Shown piece after piece: positions 45,278 to 53,752 of a stretch of 64,000 nt of DNA. The position numbers were made by a program, and so were the translations under genes. Position 1 is the stretch's first letter; each line of letters opens with the position of its first letter. The stretch comes from SCN-69-37 sp044507065 (lineage in GTDB: Bacteria > Acidobacteriota > Vicinamibacteria > Vicinamibacterales > SCN-69-37): contig JBIQJY010000004.1 of the NCBI GenBank assembly GCA_044507065.1, forward strand, positions 1 through 64,000. Reading direction: 5' to 3'. The notes under the pieces are model-generated. The model was given only the letters and a program-made list of their open reading frames with translations. It was not told the DNA's origin and did not search any database.

Positions 45278-46470
45278 GTCGGCTCTCCCTGCGTCAGGCT
45301 GTCACGCCCGAAGAGCAGGTCCACCGCACGCCGCGTCTTGGCCATGTAGGCCTCTTCGCTGTATTCGGTGGCGGCCATCCGCGCCGCGCGCTCACCCACC
45401 CTGCGGGCGAGATCCGGGTCGGCCATGACCGACAGGATGGCTCGAGCCATGGCGCGTGGCGTCGGATCGGCAAGCACGGCCGTGTCGTCCGAGAGCACCT
45501 GCGTGTGTGTGCGCAGGTTGGTGGCGACAATCGGGCGGCCCGATCGGAGGTACTGATAGATCTTGAGCGGCGTGTTCGTGCCCGTCGAGCGCGGCGAGAC
45601 GAGCACGGTCGCCGCGTCGAGATACGCCGGGATCTCTTCGGCGGGCCGTTGACCGGTGAAGATGACCACGTCGGCAAGCCGAAGCGCCTCGACTTCGCGG
45701 CGCGCCTTCTGCACCTGCGTGTCGGTGCCGCCCACCATCACGAGGCGTGCGTCGGGACGCTCGTGACACACCTCCGCCATCGCGGCATAAAGCAGGTCGA
45801 GCCCCTGGTAGTGTTCGAAGGTGCCGGTGTAGAGCGCCACCGGCGTCCCGGCGTCGATGCCGAGCGAGGCCCGCACCGCCAGGCCGGATCCGGCCGTGGG
45901 GGCATCACCGGAACCGGGCGCGTTCTCGATGAGCACCGTGGCGACATCCGGCCGCACCCGTCGCGCCGTGTCGGCCAGGTCCGCGCAGATCACGATGACC
46001 ACGCGCGAGCCGTTGATCATGCGGCGCTCGAGCCAGCCGAGGATCGCCGCCAGTCCGGGCATCCCCGTATACCCGAAGTTCGAGACCTGTTGCGGCAGGC
46101 TCGAGTGCATGTCGTACAGGTGCGGCACACCGAGGATCCGGGCGAGCATCACGCCGATGCCGCCGCCTTCTTCGTGCGAGTGCACCGCGTCGTAGCGGCC
46201 CGACAACGCGCGGCGGATGGCCGTGAACGTGAGCATGATATTGAGTGGAACCTTCGTCCACGACGGACCGATGCCCACACGCGTGATGCCCGGCGGCCGC
46301 AGCGACCGGAATATACGGAGCCCGGGCAGGTCGACGTCGCGGCCGAACGGGTACGTCACGAGATCGACGGTGTGTCCGAGCGACGTGAGCGCCCGGATGC
46401 GGTGATACTCGGAGAACGGAGTGCCCCGGGGCTCGAAGAAGGGCTCCGGCGCGATCATCAGGATGTGCAT
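45274..46470 (-). CDS. Glycosyltransferase family 4 protein
   Basis: GT-B glycosyltransferase of 398 aa; first gene of the eight-gene minus-strand operon. The N-terminus is MHILMIAPEPFFEPRGTPFS, with HSHEEGGGIG and HSSLPQQ in the acceptor half. The donor half shows LYTGTFEHYQGLDLL, VMVGGTDTQ and SPRSTGTNTPLKIYQYLRSG, a GT4 variant in which the E-x7-E is less obvious. The ATG at 46470 is preferred; the frame opens at 46509 where a divergent promoter seems to lie. Confidence 0.88.
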   Translation of the reverse strand: MHILMIAPEPFFEPRGTPFSEYHRIRALTSLGHTVDLVTYPFGRDVDLPGLRIFRSLRPPGITRVGIGPSWTKVPLNIMLTFTAIRRALSGRYDAVHSHEEGGGIGVMLARILGVPHLYDMHSSLPQQVSNFGYTGMPGLAAILGWLERRMINGSRVVIVICADLADTARRVRPDVATVLIENAPGSGDAPTAGSGLAVRASLGIDAGTPVALYTGTFEHYQGLDLLYAAMAEVCHERPDARLVMVGGTDTQVQKARREVEALRLADVVIFTGQRPAEEIPAYLDAATVLVSPRSTGTNTPLKIYQYLRSGRPIVATNLRTHTQVLSDDTAVLADPTPRAMARAILSVMADPDLARRVGERAARMAATEYSEEAYMAKTRRAVDLLFGRDSLTQGEPT

Positions 46471-46508
46471 GCGCGGCGACCCGCAGACCAGGTGTCGCGG
46501 ACGGTACA

Positions 46509-46517
46509 TGCTACACT
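46509..46517 (+). promoter_or_regulatory. Extended -10 candidate for the flippase-like gene
   Basis: TG-c-TACACT lies 35 bp upstream of the GTG start at 46552. No good -35 is present. It overlaps the 5' extension of the divergent GT4 frame, supporting the shorter GT4 start. Confidence 0.35.
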
Positions 46518-46551
46518 ACGCCGCCCGACGCCGAGGGCACACGCAACCGAA

Positions 46552-47553
46552 GTGACCGACACTCACCCACCCGCCGGCTTCGGCCGCCGCCACGCGTTCT
46601 CGTTCCTGAAGATTGCCGTCAGTGTCGGCCTGCTCTGGGTCCTGCTGGCCAACGTCGATCTCGGTCGACTGTGGCAGGTCACCCGCACGGCGTCGCCGGT
46701 ATGGGTGGCCACGGCGGTGGGCGTCTATCTCGGCATGTTCCTGATCAGTTCGTGGCGCTGGCGGCTGTTGCTGCGCGCGCAGCACGCGATGCTGCCCTTC
46801 GGCCGCCTGCTCGCGTCGTTTCTCGTCGGATCGTTCTTCAACAACTTCCTGCCGTCGAACATCGGCGGCGACGTGGTTCGCATTACGGACACGGCCCGCG
46901 CGGCCGGGTCGAAGACCGTGGCGACAACCATCGTGCTCGTCGACCGGGGGCTCGGCCTGCTCGGCCTGATCCTGGTGGCGGCAATCGGCGCGAGCACGGC
47001 GGCGGCACGCACCGGCGCCGGCCAATTGGTTGGCCCGGGCGTATTGTGGCTGGCGTTCGTCCTCGGCACGGGTGCCGTGCTGCTGGTGGTGACGGCGCCA
47101 TCCACCGTGACCTGGCTGCTGCGTCCGCTCGAAATGCTCCACCGTGACTGGGTGCGCGAGCGGGTGCTGCGACTGACCACGGCGCTGGCCAGGTTTCGCG
47201 ACACCGGCGGCGCGCTCGCGGGATGTTTCCTCGGCGGCGTGCTGGTCCAGGCACTGCTCGTCGGCTTTTACGTGGCCATCGCGCGCGCGCTCGCCATTCC
47301 CATCTCCACGGCTCACCTGGCCGTCCTGATTCCCTTGTCCTTCATCGTCCAGATGGTGCCGGTGTCGGTCAACGGGTTTGGCGTGCGAGAGGCGACTTTC
47401 ACGCTGTACTTCGCCCGGCTGGGCCTGCGCGCCGAGTCCGCGCTGGCGCTGTCACTGGTCGGGGCGTCGCTCATCCTGATCTTCTCGCTCGCGGGCGCCG
47501 TCATTCACCTCACCCGTCGCCGCCACGGGGACGTTCCCGTCATTCCGGCGTGA
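46552..47553 (+). CDS. Flippase-like membrane protein (UPF0104 / lysylphosphatidylglycerol-synthase TM family)
   Basis: Polytopic inner-membrane protein of 333 aa with about 8 hydrophobic segments. Family features are visible: FFNNFLPSNIGGDVVR near residue 100 and VPVSVNGFGVREATF near residue 270. Relatives include AglD-type and MprF N-terminal domains, thought to move or present lipid-linked molecules. Start GTG at 46552 has only a weak ribosome site. The 3' end overlaps the convergent membrane gene by 14 bp. A second family member lies at 57.1 kb. Confidence 0.85.
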   Translation: MTDTHPPAGFGRRHAFSFLKIAVSVGLLWVLLANVDLGRLWQVTRTASPVWVATAVGVYLGMFLISSWRWRLLLRAQHAMLPFGRLLASFLVGSFFNNFLPSNIGGDVVRITDTARAAGSKTVATTIVLVDRGLGLLGLILVAAIGASTAAARTGAGQLVGPGVLWLAFVLGTGAVLLVVTAPSTVTWLLRPLEMLHRDWVRERVLRLTTALARFRDTGGALAGCFLGGVLVQALLVGFYVAIARALAIPISTAHLAVLIPLSFIVQMVPVSVNGFGVREATFTLYFARLGLRAESALALSLVGASLILIFSLAGAVIHLTRRRHGDVPVIPA

Positions 47554-49204
47554 CGCGATCGGGATATCCCGCGATTTCGAACAACCAGTCCGTCTCCGTC
47601 TGCACGATCGGCTGCAGGTAGTCCGCGTAGCGGGCCATGCGCTCCTCGAGCACCGCGCGCGCCTCCGGGTTGTAGGTATCCACGTGCCACAGGACGTAGC
47701 GGACGCCACGCTCCCGCATGATCTCGAACGATGCCGGATCCGGAAAACCGTTGATGGGCAGCGCGATCTGGCGGAAGTCGGCCGGGATGAGATCGCTGTA
47801 GCCGTTGACGAGCGGCTGCCAGTGGTAGGTGGACCAGTACATCGCGTGCGCGTGGTTGTGGAAGTTGGAGGACACGTACGGAAACGGATACTCGACCAGT
47901 GGCGCGCGCGGCAGCTCGGCAAGGCGCTGGTAGGCCGGCGACAGCGGCGCCGTCGTTCGAAGCGGCCAGGACGGCCAGCCCCACTCGGTCGTCGTCACGC
48001 CCAGCTCGCATACCAGGACGACAACGAGCACGGCAGGCAGCCAGCGCCAGCGGCGCGCGAGGTGAGCGACGCTGTAGCCGGCCATGATCGCAAGGGCAAA
48101 GGTGACAACGATGCCGAGCCGTGAGGGTGCACGCAACATGGAGAGACCCGGCACCGTGTGGAACAGCACCAGATACAGTCCGCCCTGCGGCCCGAACGAC
48201 GCCCACACGCTCGCAATCGCCACGGCGCCGTAGACTGCGACCACGCGGCGGCGGCCCGGATCGGACCGTGTCAATCGCAGCGCCAGCCCCGCAAACAGCA
48301 GCAGCGCAGCGCCCGGAAACAACACTTCGCTCCAGGGTTGCCAACGCCCAAGCGCGGGCAGCCACCACTGGTGCGCAAACGTCGGCGAGGCGAAGTAGGC
48401 CGACAGGTTCGCCGAGTAGTTCGCCGCGTCCTGCGCGTCCCACGGCCGGACGTCGGCCCCCGACGCGGCACGTGCCGCGGAAAACGCGCCGAACACGGGA
48501 GCGACCAGGATACTGGCCATCAACAGGGCCACCGCAAGTCCAACCCAGTACGCGCGCCGGCGCTGTGCGAACAGCAGCGAGACGAGGCCCAGCACGCACC
48601 CGGCAAACAGTCCGTAGTAGCCGCACGCGAGGGCGGCCACGGCCAGCGACGCCCCCAACTGCACTCCGCGCCATGCGCCGGGCCGCTCGGCCATGCGGTG
48701 GAACGCCAGCAGGACGAGCGGAAACACGAAGATCATCAGCAGCTGGATGTGCGGCGTCCGCGCGGCCACGTACGGACAGAACGTGAAGGCCGTGGCCGAG
48801 ACCAGGCCCGCCGCGTCAGACTCCGTCAGGCGCCGGACGAGCGTCCACATCAGCACGAACGCCAGCACGAGCCCGGTCGCCGCCGCGCCGTTGTAGGCGG
48901 CAAGCGGGCTGCCGGTTGCGGCATACCACGGCAGTCCGAGCAGCCCGGCCACGAGGTTCAGTTCCGAGTACGCCAGCGTGCCGGTGTGCGGATGAAAGAT
49001 GTTGGCGTCGAAGACCGACGCCGACGGACTCAGCAGCGCGTGGCCGATCCACGCGACGTTCCAGATGCCGTGCCGCCCGTCGTTCGTATCCAGGCGGCCT
49101 GCCGTCGTGAGGCCGGTGATGGTCGGGGTCGTCATGACGAAGACGAGCCCTGCACCGATGAGGGACGCGCGAACCCACGCACGCAGGCCGGCTGCTGCGG
49201 CCAC
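47540..49204 (-). CDS. Large polytopic membrane protein, GT-C/YfhO-like
   Basis: A 554-aa protein with about 10-12 hydrophobic segments followed by a soluble C-terminal about 130 residues. The first external loop has DTNDGRHGIWNVAWI and a later loop FDANIFHPHTG, as in GT-C type lipid-linked sugar transferases and YfhO-like proteins. No specific family can be assigned. The start is a GTG at 49204, 7 nt after the neighbouring large membrane protein, so these form an operon with the GT4 upstream. Confidence 0.72.
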   Translation of the reverse strand: MAAAAGLRAWVRASLIGAGLVFVMTTPTITGLTTAGRLDTNDGRHGIWNVAWIGHALLSPSASVFDANIFHPHTGTLAYSELNLVAGLLGLPWYAATGSPLAAYNGAAATGLVLAFVLMWTLVRRLTESDAAGLVSATAFTFCPYVAARTPHIQLLMIFVFPLVLLAFHRMAERPGAWRGVQLGASLAVAALACGYYGLFAGCVLGLVSLLFAQRRRAYWVGLAVALLMASILVAPVFGAFSAARAASGADVRPWDAQDAANYSANLSAYFASPTFAHQWWLPALGRWQPWSEVLFPGAALLLFAGLALRLTRSDPGRRRVVAVYGAVAIASVWASFGPQGGLYLVLFHTVPGLSMLRAPSRLGIVVTFALAIMAGYSVAHLARRWRWLPAVLVVVLVCELGVTTTEWGWPSWPLRTTAPLSPAYQRLAELPRAPLVEYPFPYVSSNFHNHAHAMYWSTYHWQPLVNGYSDLIPADFRQIALPINGFPDPASFEIMRERGVRYVLWHVDTYNPEARAVLEERMARYADYLQPIVQTETDWLFEIAGYPDRVTPE

Positions 49205-49211
49205 GACGCGG

Positions 49212-51104
49212 CTACTCCAGGATGATCGGCATCACGCGGACGCCGAGAAAGCGGCGATCGCCCGATCCCTCGGTCAGCGCGGGCACGAACCCCGTGCTGC
49301 TCGACAGTTCGAGAATCCAGTTGTAGGCGGGCGTCTCACGGTCGTGCTTGTACGGGAACCCTGCGCCCAGCGCGAGCTGCACGGTCGACGACTGTCCCGC
49401 CGCCAGGTGCATCGAGGTCCTGCGGCCGTTGATGCCCACGGTAGCCGTTGTCGCGCGCGGGCCGGCCGTGAGTGTCACGCCCAGACGACGGTAGGGCCGG
49501 TCGGTCTTGACGAGCACCTGCGTACTCGACTCACCGCGCGTCCAGAAACTCAGCCCGTCTGCTTCCTGGAGGTAGGCATTGTCGTCGAGATAGTAGATCT
49601 GGAAACCGGGATCGCCGGCGCCGCTGTTGCCGTACCAGATGCGCACACGCGAGGTGTCCGTGTTGATGGGCAGGTCGTTGACGTTGGTCAACTCGACCGG
49701 CAGCCAGCGGAACGGCCCGCTCTTCGAGTGATCCCCGGGACGGATCGACGTCTGGAATGGCGTGAGAACCAGCTTGCCGACGAACAGTCCGCCCACGAGC
49801 CACGGCAGCGCGAGCCACCGCGTTCCCGCCATGGCGGGGAGCAGGAATGCGCAGGCCCCGTAGGCACCCATGAAGTAGCGATTGCCGACCGACCCGCCGC
49901 CGCCGAAATACGTGTACGGCGTTGCGACAACGAACGTCAGCATCTGCAGGACGACGCCGCCGAGCGCGAACCATTGCCAGGCCGCGCTCCGGCGCCAACC
50001 AGCCGCGAGCGCGCCCACGGCAAAGAGCACCGGGACGTAGTAGGCCACCAGGCCCGAGTTGCGGCCGACGATGAAATACCGCAGGTTGGCGCCGAGATTC
50101 GTCCAGAAGACCTCGCGATCGAAGATCACGTTCCCCATGGCGTCGTTGCGCCCGCGGTCGGCGCAGACCTCAACGCCCGTTCCCGGTTCCTGCAGCGGAT
50201 AGGGTCCGTAGCAGGTGGCCCGATCGCCGCCCTGATAGTTCCACTCGCCGCTCGAGGCGACGTTGATGCCGAAGGCCGTGCCACCGACGATGCCGGCAAT
50301 GCCCAGCACGGCGAGACCGCGTCGCCAGTCGCGCGTCCATGCCAGCCAGGCGAGCATCGGCAGCAGCAGCAGGATGTTGGTGACCTTCGAAAACGTGAGG
50401 AGTCCGATGAGCGCCGCCGCGAGGCCATCGGTCCACGACCGCCGCAGCCACGCCGTCGAGCGGCCGGACGCGTCGGGGCTCACCGCCTTGTAGAGCCACA
50501 GGAAATACGCGATCGTGCCGATCGACCAGTTGAACAACTCGGGCGTCGTCCACACGAAATACACGGGGACGACCGAGGCGAACACGAACGCGCCGGCCCA
50601 GAGCACGCCCACCAGGGGCCCGGATCGTGCGCTGGTGAAGATGTAGACCGCAAAGAACCCGCCCCAGAGCAGGAGCGCGTTTGCCGCCAGGAACCCGTTC
50701 GTGCCGAGTACTTTCACGAACGGGGCCGCCATGAGCGGATAGGCGTACGACTTGCCGAAGTACAGCCGCGATGTGTCCCGATCGGGAACGCCCGGGAACT
50801 CGACGAAGGGCGGACGCGCGGTGAGCCGGAAACCGGTCACGTCGGTGCCGCGCTTCAGGAAGATGCCCGACGGTCCGGACTCGAACTCGCGGAAGCCGCG
50901 CTCGAGGTCTTCGCGCCGGTACTCGAGATCGCCGTCCTCGGCCAGGCTGTAGGCCATCAGGTAGTAGGTGGCCTCGTCACTCTGGATGCCAACGGCCGCG
51001 GTCTTGAAGTCCACCGACAGTGCGAGACCGCCGTAGATCGCGAGGATGACCAGCGACGCGATCCAGCCGATCCGTCGCTGCAGCTGCCGATCCTGCTCGA
51101 TCAC
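49212..51104 (-). CDS. Large polytopic membrane protein, probable GT-C glycosyltransferase
   Basis: The 630-aa protein has about 10 hydrophobic segments in residues 10-440 and a soluble C-terminal beta-rich domain of about 190 residues. After the first membrane segment comes SDEATYYLMAYSL, an acidic D-E pair in the first periplasmic loop like the catalytic site of GT-C (dolichyl-phosphate-sugar-using) transferases. The start is a GTG at 51104 overlapping the GT4 stop (GTGA). The acceptor is unknown; the C-terminal domain may bind the glycan. Confidence 0.72.
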   Translation of the reverse strand: MIEQDRQLQRRIGWIASLVILAIYGGLALSVDFKTAAVGIQSDEATYYLMAYSLAEDGDLEYRREDLERGFREFESGPSGIFLKRGTDVTGFRLTARPPFVEFPGVPDRDTSRLYFGKSYAYPLMAAPFVKVLGTNGFLAANALLLWGGFFAVYIFTSARSGPLVGVLWAGAFVFASVVPVYFVWTTPELFNWSIGTIAYFLWLYKAVSPDASGRSTAWLRRSWTDGLAAALIGLLTFSKVTNILLLLPMLAWLAWTRDWRRGLAVLGIAGIVGGTAFGINVASSGEWNYQGGDRATCYGPYPLQEPGTGVEVCADRGRNDAMGNVIFDREVFWTNLGANLRYFIVGRNSGLVAYYVPVLFAVGALAAGWRRSAAWQWFALGGVVLQMLTFVVATPYTYFGGGGSVGNRYFMGAYGACAFLLPAMAGTRWLALPWLVGGLFVGKLVLTPFQTSIRPGDHSKSGPFRWLPVELTNVNDLPINTDTSRVRIWYGNSGAGDPGFQIYYLDDNAYLQEADGLSFWTRGESSTQVLVKTDRPYRRLGVTLTAGPRATTATVGINGRRTSMHLAAGQSSTVQLALGAGFPYKHDRETPAYNWILELSSSTGFVPALTEGSGDRRFLGVRVMPIILE

Positions 51105-52306
51105 ACCGTCGCCTTGTCGGTCAGGAACGCCAGGTCGGCGAGGCCCGCAACGTCGCGGCGGCGCGGGCGCGATTCGCGGACAAGGACGTCGTAGAGCCGT
51201 TCCATCTTGCGCACGAACGCGCCGATGTCGAACGCATCTGCGGTCCGTCGCGCCCCGGCAGCCAGCCGGGCCCGAGCGGCCGGGTCATCGATGGCCTCGA
51301 CGATGGCGCGGGCCAGCGCCGGCGCGTCGCGCCGCGGCACCACGAGCGCGTTCTCGTTGTGGCGCAGGACCTCGGACAACCCGTCCGCGTCGGTGGCAAC
51401 GATGGGCCGCGAGGCGGCCATGGCCTCGAAGACCGTGAGCGGCGTGCCTTCCCACAGCGACGGAAACACCGACAGGTCGAATGCCCAGAGCGCCGCCGGG
51501 ACGTCCTTGACGAATCCGGCAAAGCTGAACCGGTGGGCAACGCCGAGTTCTGCGGCCAGCGCCTCGAGCGACTCGCGCAGCGGTCCTTCCCCGTACACCA
51601 CGAAACGCGCGTGGGGCCTCTCGTCGAGCACGAGCCGGGCCGCGCGGACCAGGTACTCGTTGCCCTTCGAGTCGTGCAGGCGCGTGACCGACCCGACGAT
51701 GAAGTCGTCGTCGGCGGCCCCGAGTGCCGCGCGGGTGGCCGCGCGGTCGTCGGCGGGCCGGGGCTGGCTGAACTCGTCCAGCGGCGCGCCGAGATAGACC
51801 ACCTTCACCCGTTCGGGGCGCACGAGCCGCGCGTCGATGACAAACCGCGCCGTGCTCTCGGATACGGCCAGGGCGACGTCGGTGAACGGCTCGAGCAGCC
51901 GATCGGCGACCTTCTGGAACCACGGCGTGGACGTGAGGTTGGCATGCTCGTGGAGCACGACGGGCAGGCGGCGCCGTGCGGCCGCCAGCCGCCCGAACGT
52001 CGTGGCCCCATAGCCATGGAGGTGCAGGACGTCGACCCGCCTGGCGTCGATGATCCGCAGCAGTGCCGGCAGCGTGGACGGGTCGAACCGGCCCTTCTCG
52101 AGATAGGTGATGTCGATGCCGAGCGCGTCGAGCGTTTCCTCGGACAGGTCGCGCCGGCGGAGACTGACGAGCGACACCTGGTACCGCTCCGGGTCGAACC
52201 GCGGGATCATCCAGCCGAACAGGCGTTTGACGCCGTGCATCCGGGAGCCCTCCCAGCCCAGATGGTCGCAGACGTGGAGGATGTGGAGACGACGGTCGGT
52301 GGACAT
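51101..52306 (-). CDS. Glycosyltransferase family 4 protein
   Basis: First gene of a three-gene operon, 401 aa. N-terminal GT-B domain opens RRLHILHVCDHLGWEGS, with DVLHLHGYGATTFG; the donor domain has VGSVTRLHDSKGNEYLV, VVYGEGPLRESLEAL and FPSLWEGTPLTVFEAMAA, the clear GT4 E-x7-E. The ATG at 52306 (MSTDRRLH) lies 22 nt from a predicted transcription start. The longer frame to 52363 would run through that promoter and is rejected. Confidence 0.92.
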   Translation of the reverse strand: MSTDRRLHILHVCDHLGWEGSRMHGVKRLFGWMIPRFDPERYQVSLVSLRRRDLSEETLDALGIDITYLEKGRFDPSTLPALLRIIDARRVDVLHLHGYGATTFGRLAAARRRLPVVLHEHANLTSTPWFQKVADRLLEPFTDVALAVSESTARFVIDARLVRPERVKVVYLGAPLDEFSQPRPADDRAATRAALGAADDDFIVGSVTRLHDSKGNEYLVRAARLVLDERPHARFVVYGEGPLRESLEALAAELGVAHRFSFAGFVKDVPAALWAFDLSVFPSLWEGTPLTVFEAMAASRPIVATDADGLSEVLRHNENALVVPRRDAPALARAIVEAIDDPAARARLAAGARRTADAFDIGAFVRKMERLYDVLVRESRPRRRDVAGLADLAFLTDKATV

Positions 52307-52334
52307 GACTTCGGGATATCGTGCGGACGGGTCG

Positions 52335-52363
52335 ATTCTAGCGGGCGGGTGGCGATGTATCAA
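52335..52363 (-). promoter_or_regulatory. Sigma-70 promoter of the GT4/membrane-protein operon
   Basis: On the minus strand TTGATA (52363-52358), a 17-bp spacer and TAGAAT (52340-52335) match consensus well. The transcript would begin near 52328 with a leader of about 22 nt. Confidence 0.75.
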
Positions 52364-52448
52364 ACAAAAGCGCCCCGCCCCCTACAGCCCTCAGCGACGG
52401 GGGCCGATAGGAAGATAAGTCGTTTCGCACGTAAGGGGTGCGCTGGTT

Positions 52449-53591
52449 ATGAAGAACGTTCAGTCAATGACCCGGATTCCGGCCCTGATTGCGGCGCTTG
52501 CCGTCCTCGCAGCGGTCGGTTGTGAGCGCACGAAAAGCGCCACGCCTCTCAGCCCGTCGCTTGCGGGCCCCATTGCCGGCGTGGTCATCACGCCGCCGGC
52601 GCCCATGCAGCCGCTGGCCGGTCAGCAAATCAAGGATACGGAACAGCCCGTCACCTTGACGTTCGCCAACGCCGACAGCAACAGCGTCCGTCCCTTCACG
52701 CTCCTCCTGCAGATCGCGACCGACGCGGCGTTCACGACGGTCGTGTACGCGCAGTCCGGCATCGCGCCCTCCGAGGAAGGGGTCAATCGCTTCATCCTGC
52801 CCGCCAAGCTCGCTCCCGGTCGCACGTATTACTGGCGGACGCGGGCCGAGGACGGCGCGAACTCCAGCGACTGGTCGGATCCGGTCGCCTTCGAAATTCT
52901 CCAGCCGATCGTCATCGGCGTGCCCGAGCCGTTGTCGCCCATCGGGGGCGCGCGTGTGCTGACCAACACGCCCCTGCTACGGGTGCGCAATGGCGCATCG
53001 TCGGGGCCGCACGGTCCGCTCGCCTACCACTTCCAGGGATCGCTCACGCCGGGATTCAGTTCGACGGTGGCAAACGTCCAGGTGCCGCAGGGATCGGGCG
53101 AGACGGTCTACACGGTGCCCGGGTCTCCGGCGCCCGACACGTTCGTCTACTGGCGCGTGCGCATCACCGACGGTGAGAACACCGGCGCGTGGTCCCGCAT
53201 CGAGTCGTACATGACGCCGTCTGCCGCGCCGGCGCCAGGCCCGTCGCCCGGGCCGACCAACCCAGGCGCGCCGTGCGTGTCGAGTTCTCCGGAGGCCATC
53301 GTCGCCTGCGAGCGCGCGAAGTTCGGGCACATGTCGAACAGCCAGATGCTGACCTTCATGCGCGCGGTCGCGCGGTCGCTCAACAGCAACGGCATCGCCG
53401 GCGGTCCGTTCGGCATCCTGCGCAAGGCCGGCGGGCACAACTGCGGCGGCTACTCCTGCGACATCATCTGCGCAGGCAATGGTGGCAACCAGCGCCAGTG
53501 GGACGTGCTGGGTGACATCGACGGCGCCCAGTCGCCGGGCTGGAGCGGACCACTCGGGTCAATCCGCGCCGACGTCTGCGAGGTTCAGTAA
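52449..53591 (+). CDS. Fn3-like lipoprotein with a Cys/His-rich C-terminal domain
   Basis: Predicted lipoprotein of 380 aa: signal peptide and lipobox AAVGC with Cys25 lipidated. Two fibronectin-III-like domains follow (about 40-150 and 155-260; each with YYWRTRAEDG or YWRVRITDGENTGAWS). After a Pro-rich linker (APAPGPSPGPTNPG), residues about 275-380 form a separate domain with CERAKFGHMS, GGHNCGGYSCDIICAG and QRQWDVLGDI, rich in Cys and His and not recognised. It could be a hydrolase-like or disulfide-bonded binding domain. The gene has its own terminator. Confidence 0.75.
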   Translation: MKNVQSMTRIPALIAALAVLAAVGCERTKSATPLSPSLAGPIAGVVITPPAPMQPLAGQQIKDTEQPVTLTFANADSNSVRPFTLLLQIATDAAFTTVVYAQSGIAPSEEGVNRFILPAKLAPGRTYYWRTRAEDGANSSDWSDPVAFEILQPIVIGVPEPLSPIGGARVLTNTPLLRVRNGASSGPHGPLAYHFQGSLTPGFSSTVANVQVPQGSGETVYTVPGSPAPDTFVYWRVRITDGENTGAWSRIESYMTPSAAPAPGPSPGPTNPGAPCVSSSPEAIVACERAKFGHMSNSQMLTFMRAVARSLNSNGIAGGPFGILRKAGGHNCGGYSCDIICAGNGGNQRQWDVLGDIDGAQSPGWSGPLGSIRADVCEVQ

Positions 53592-53597
53592 GCATCG

Positions 53598-53621
53598 CGA
53601 CGGGGCCTTCGGGCCCCGTCG
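53598..53621 (+). terminator. Rho-independent-type terminator
   Basis: Perfect 10-bp stem (CGACGGGGCC / GGCCCCGTCG) with a TTCG tetraloop, 7 bp after the lipoprotein stop, followed by TCGTTTCG. The tail has only a three-T run. Confidence 0.8.
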
Positions 53622-53752
53622 TCGTTTCGCGCCGGCCGGGCGACTTTTTCCGTCCAGCACGGTGGTCCGGCGGCGGCGAAATCAGGTACCATACGCCGCT
53701 GAGTTTTCTGTCACCTTCATCACACCCCTTTTGGTTTTGGAGCGAGTTTCAC

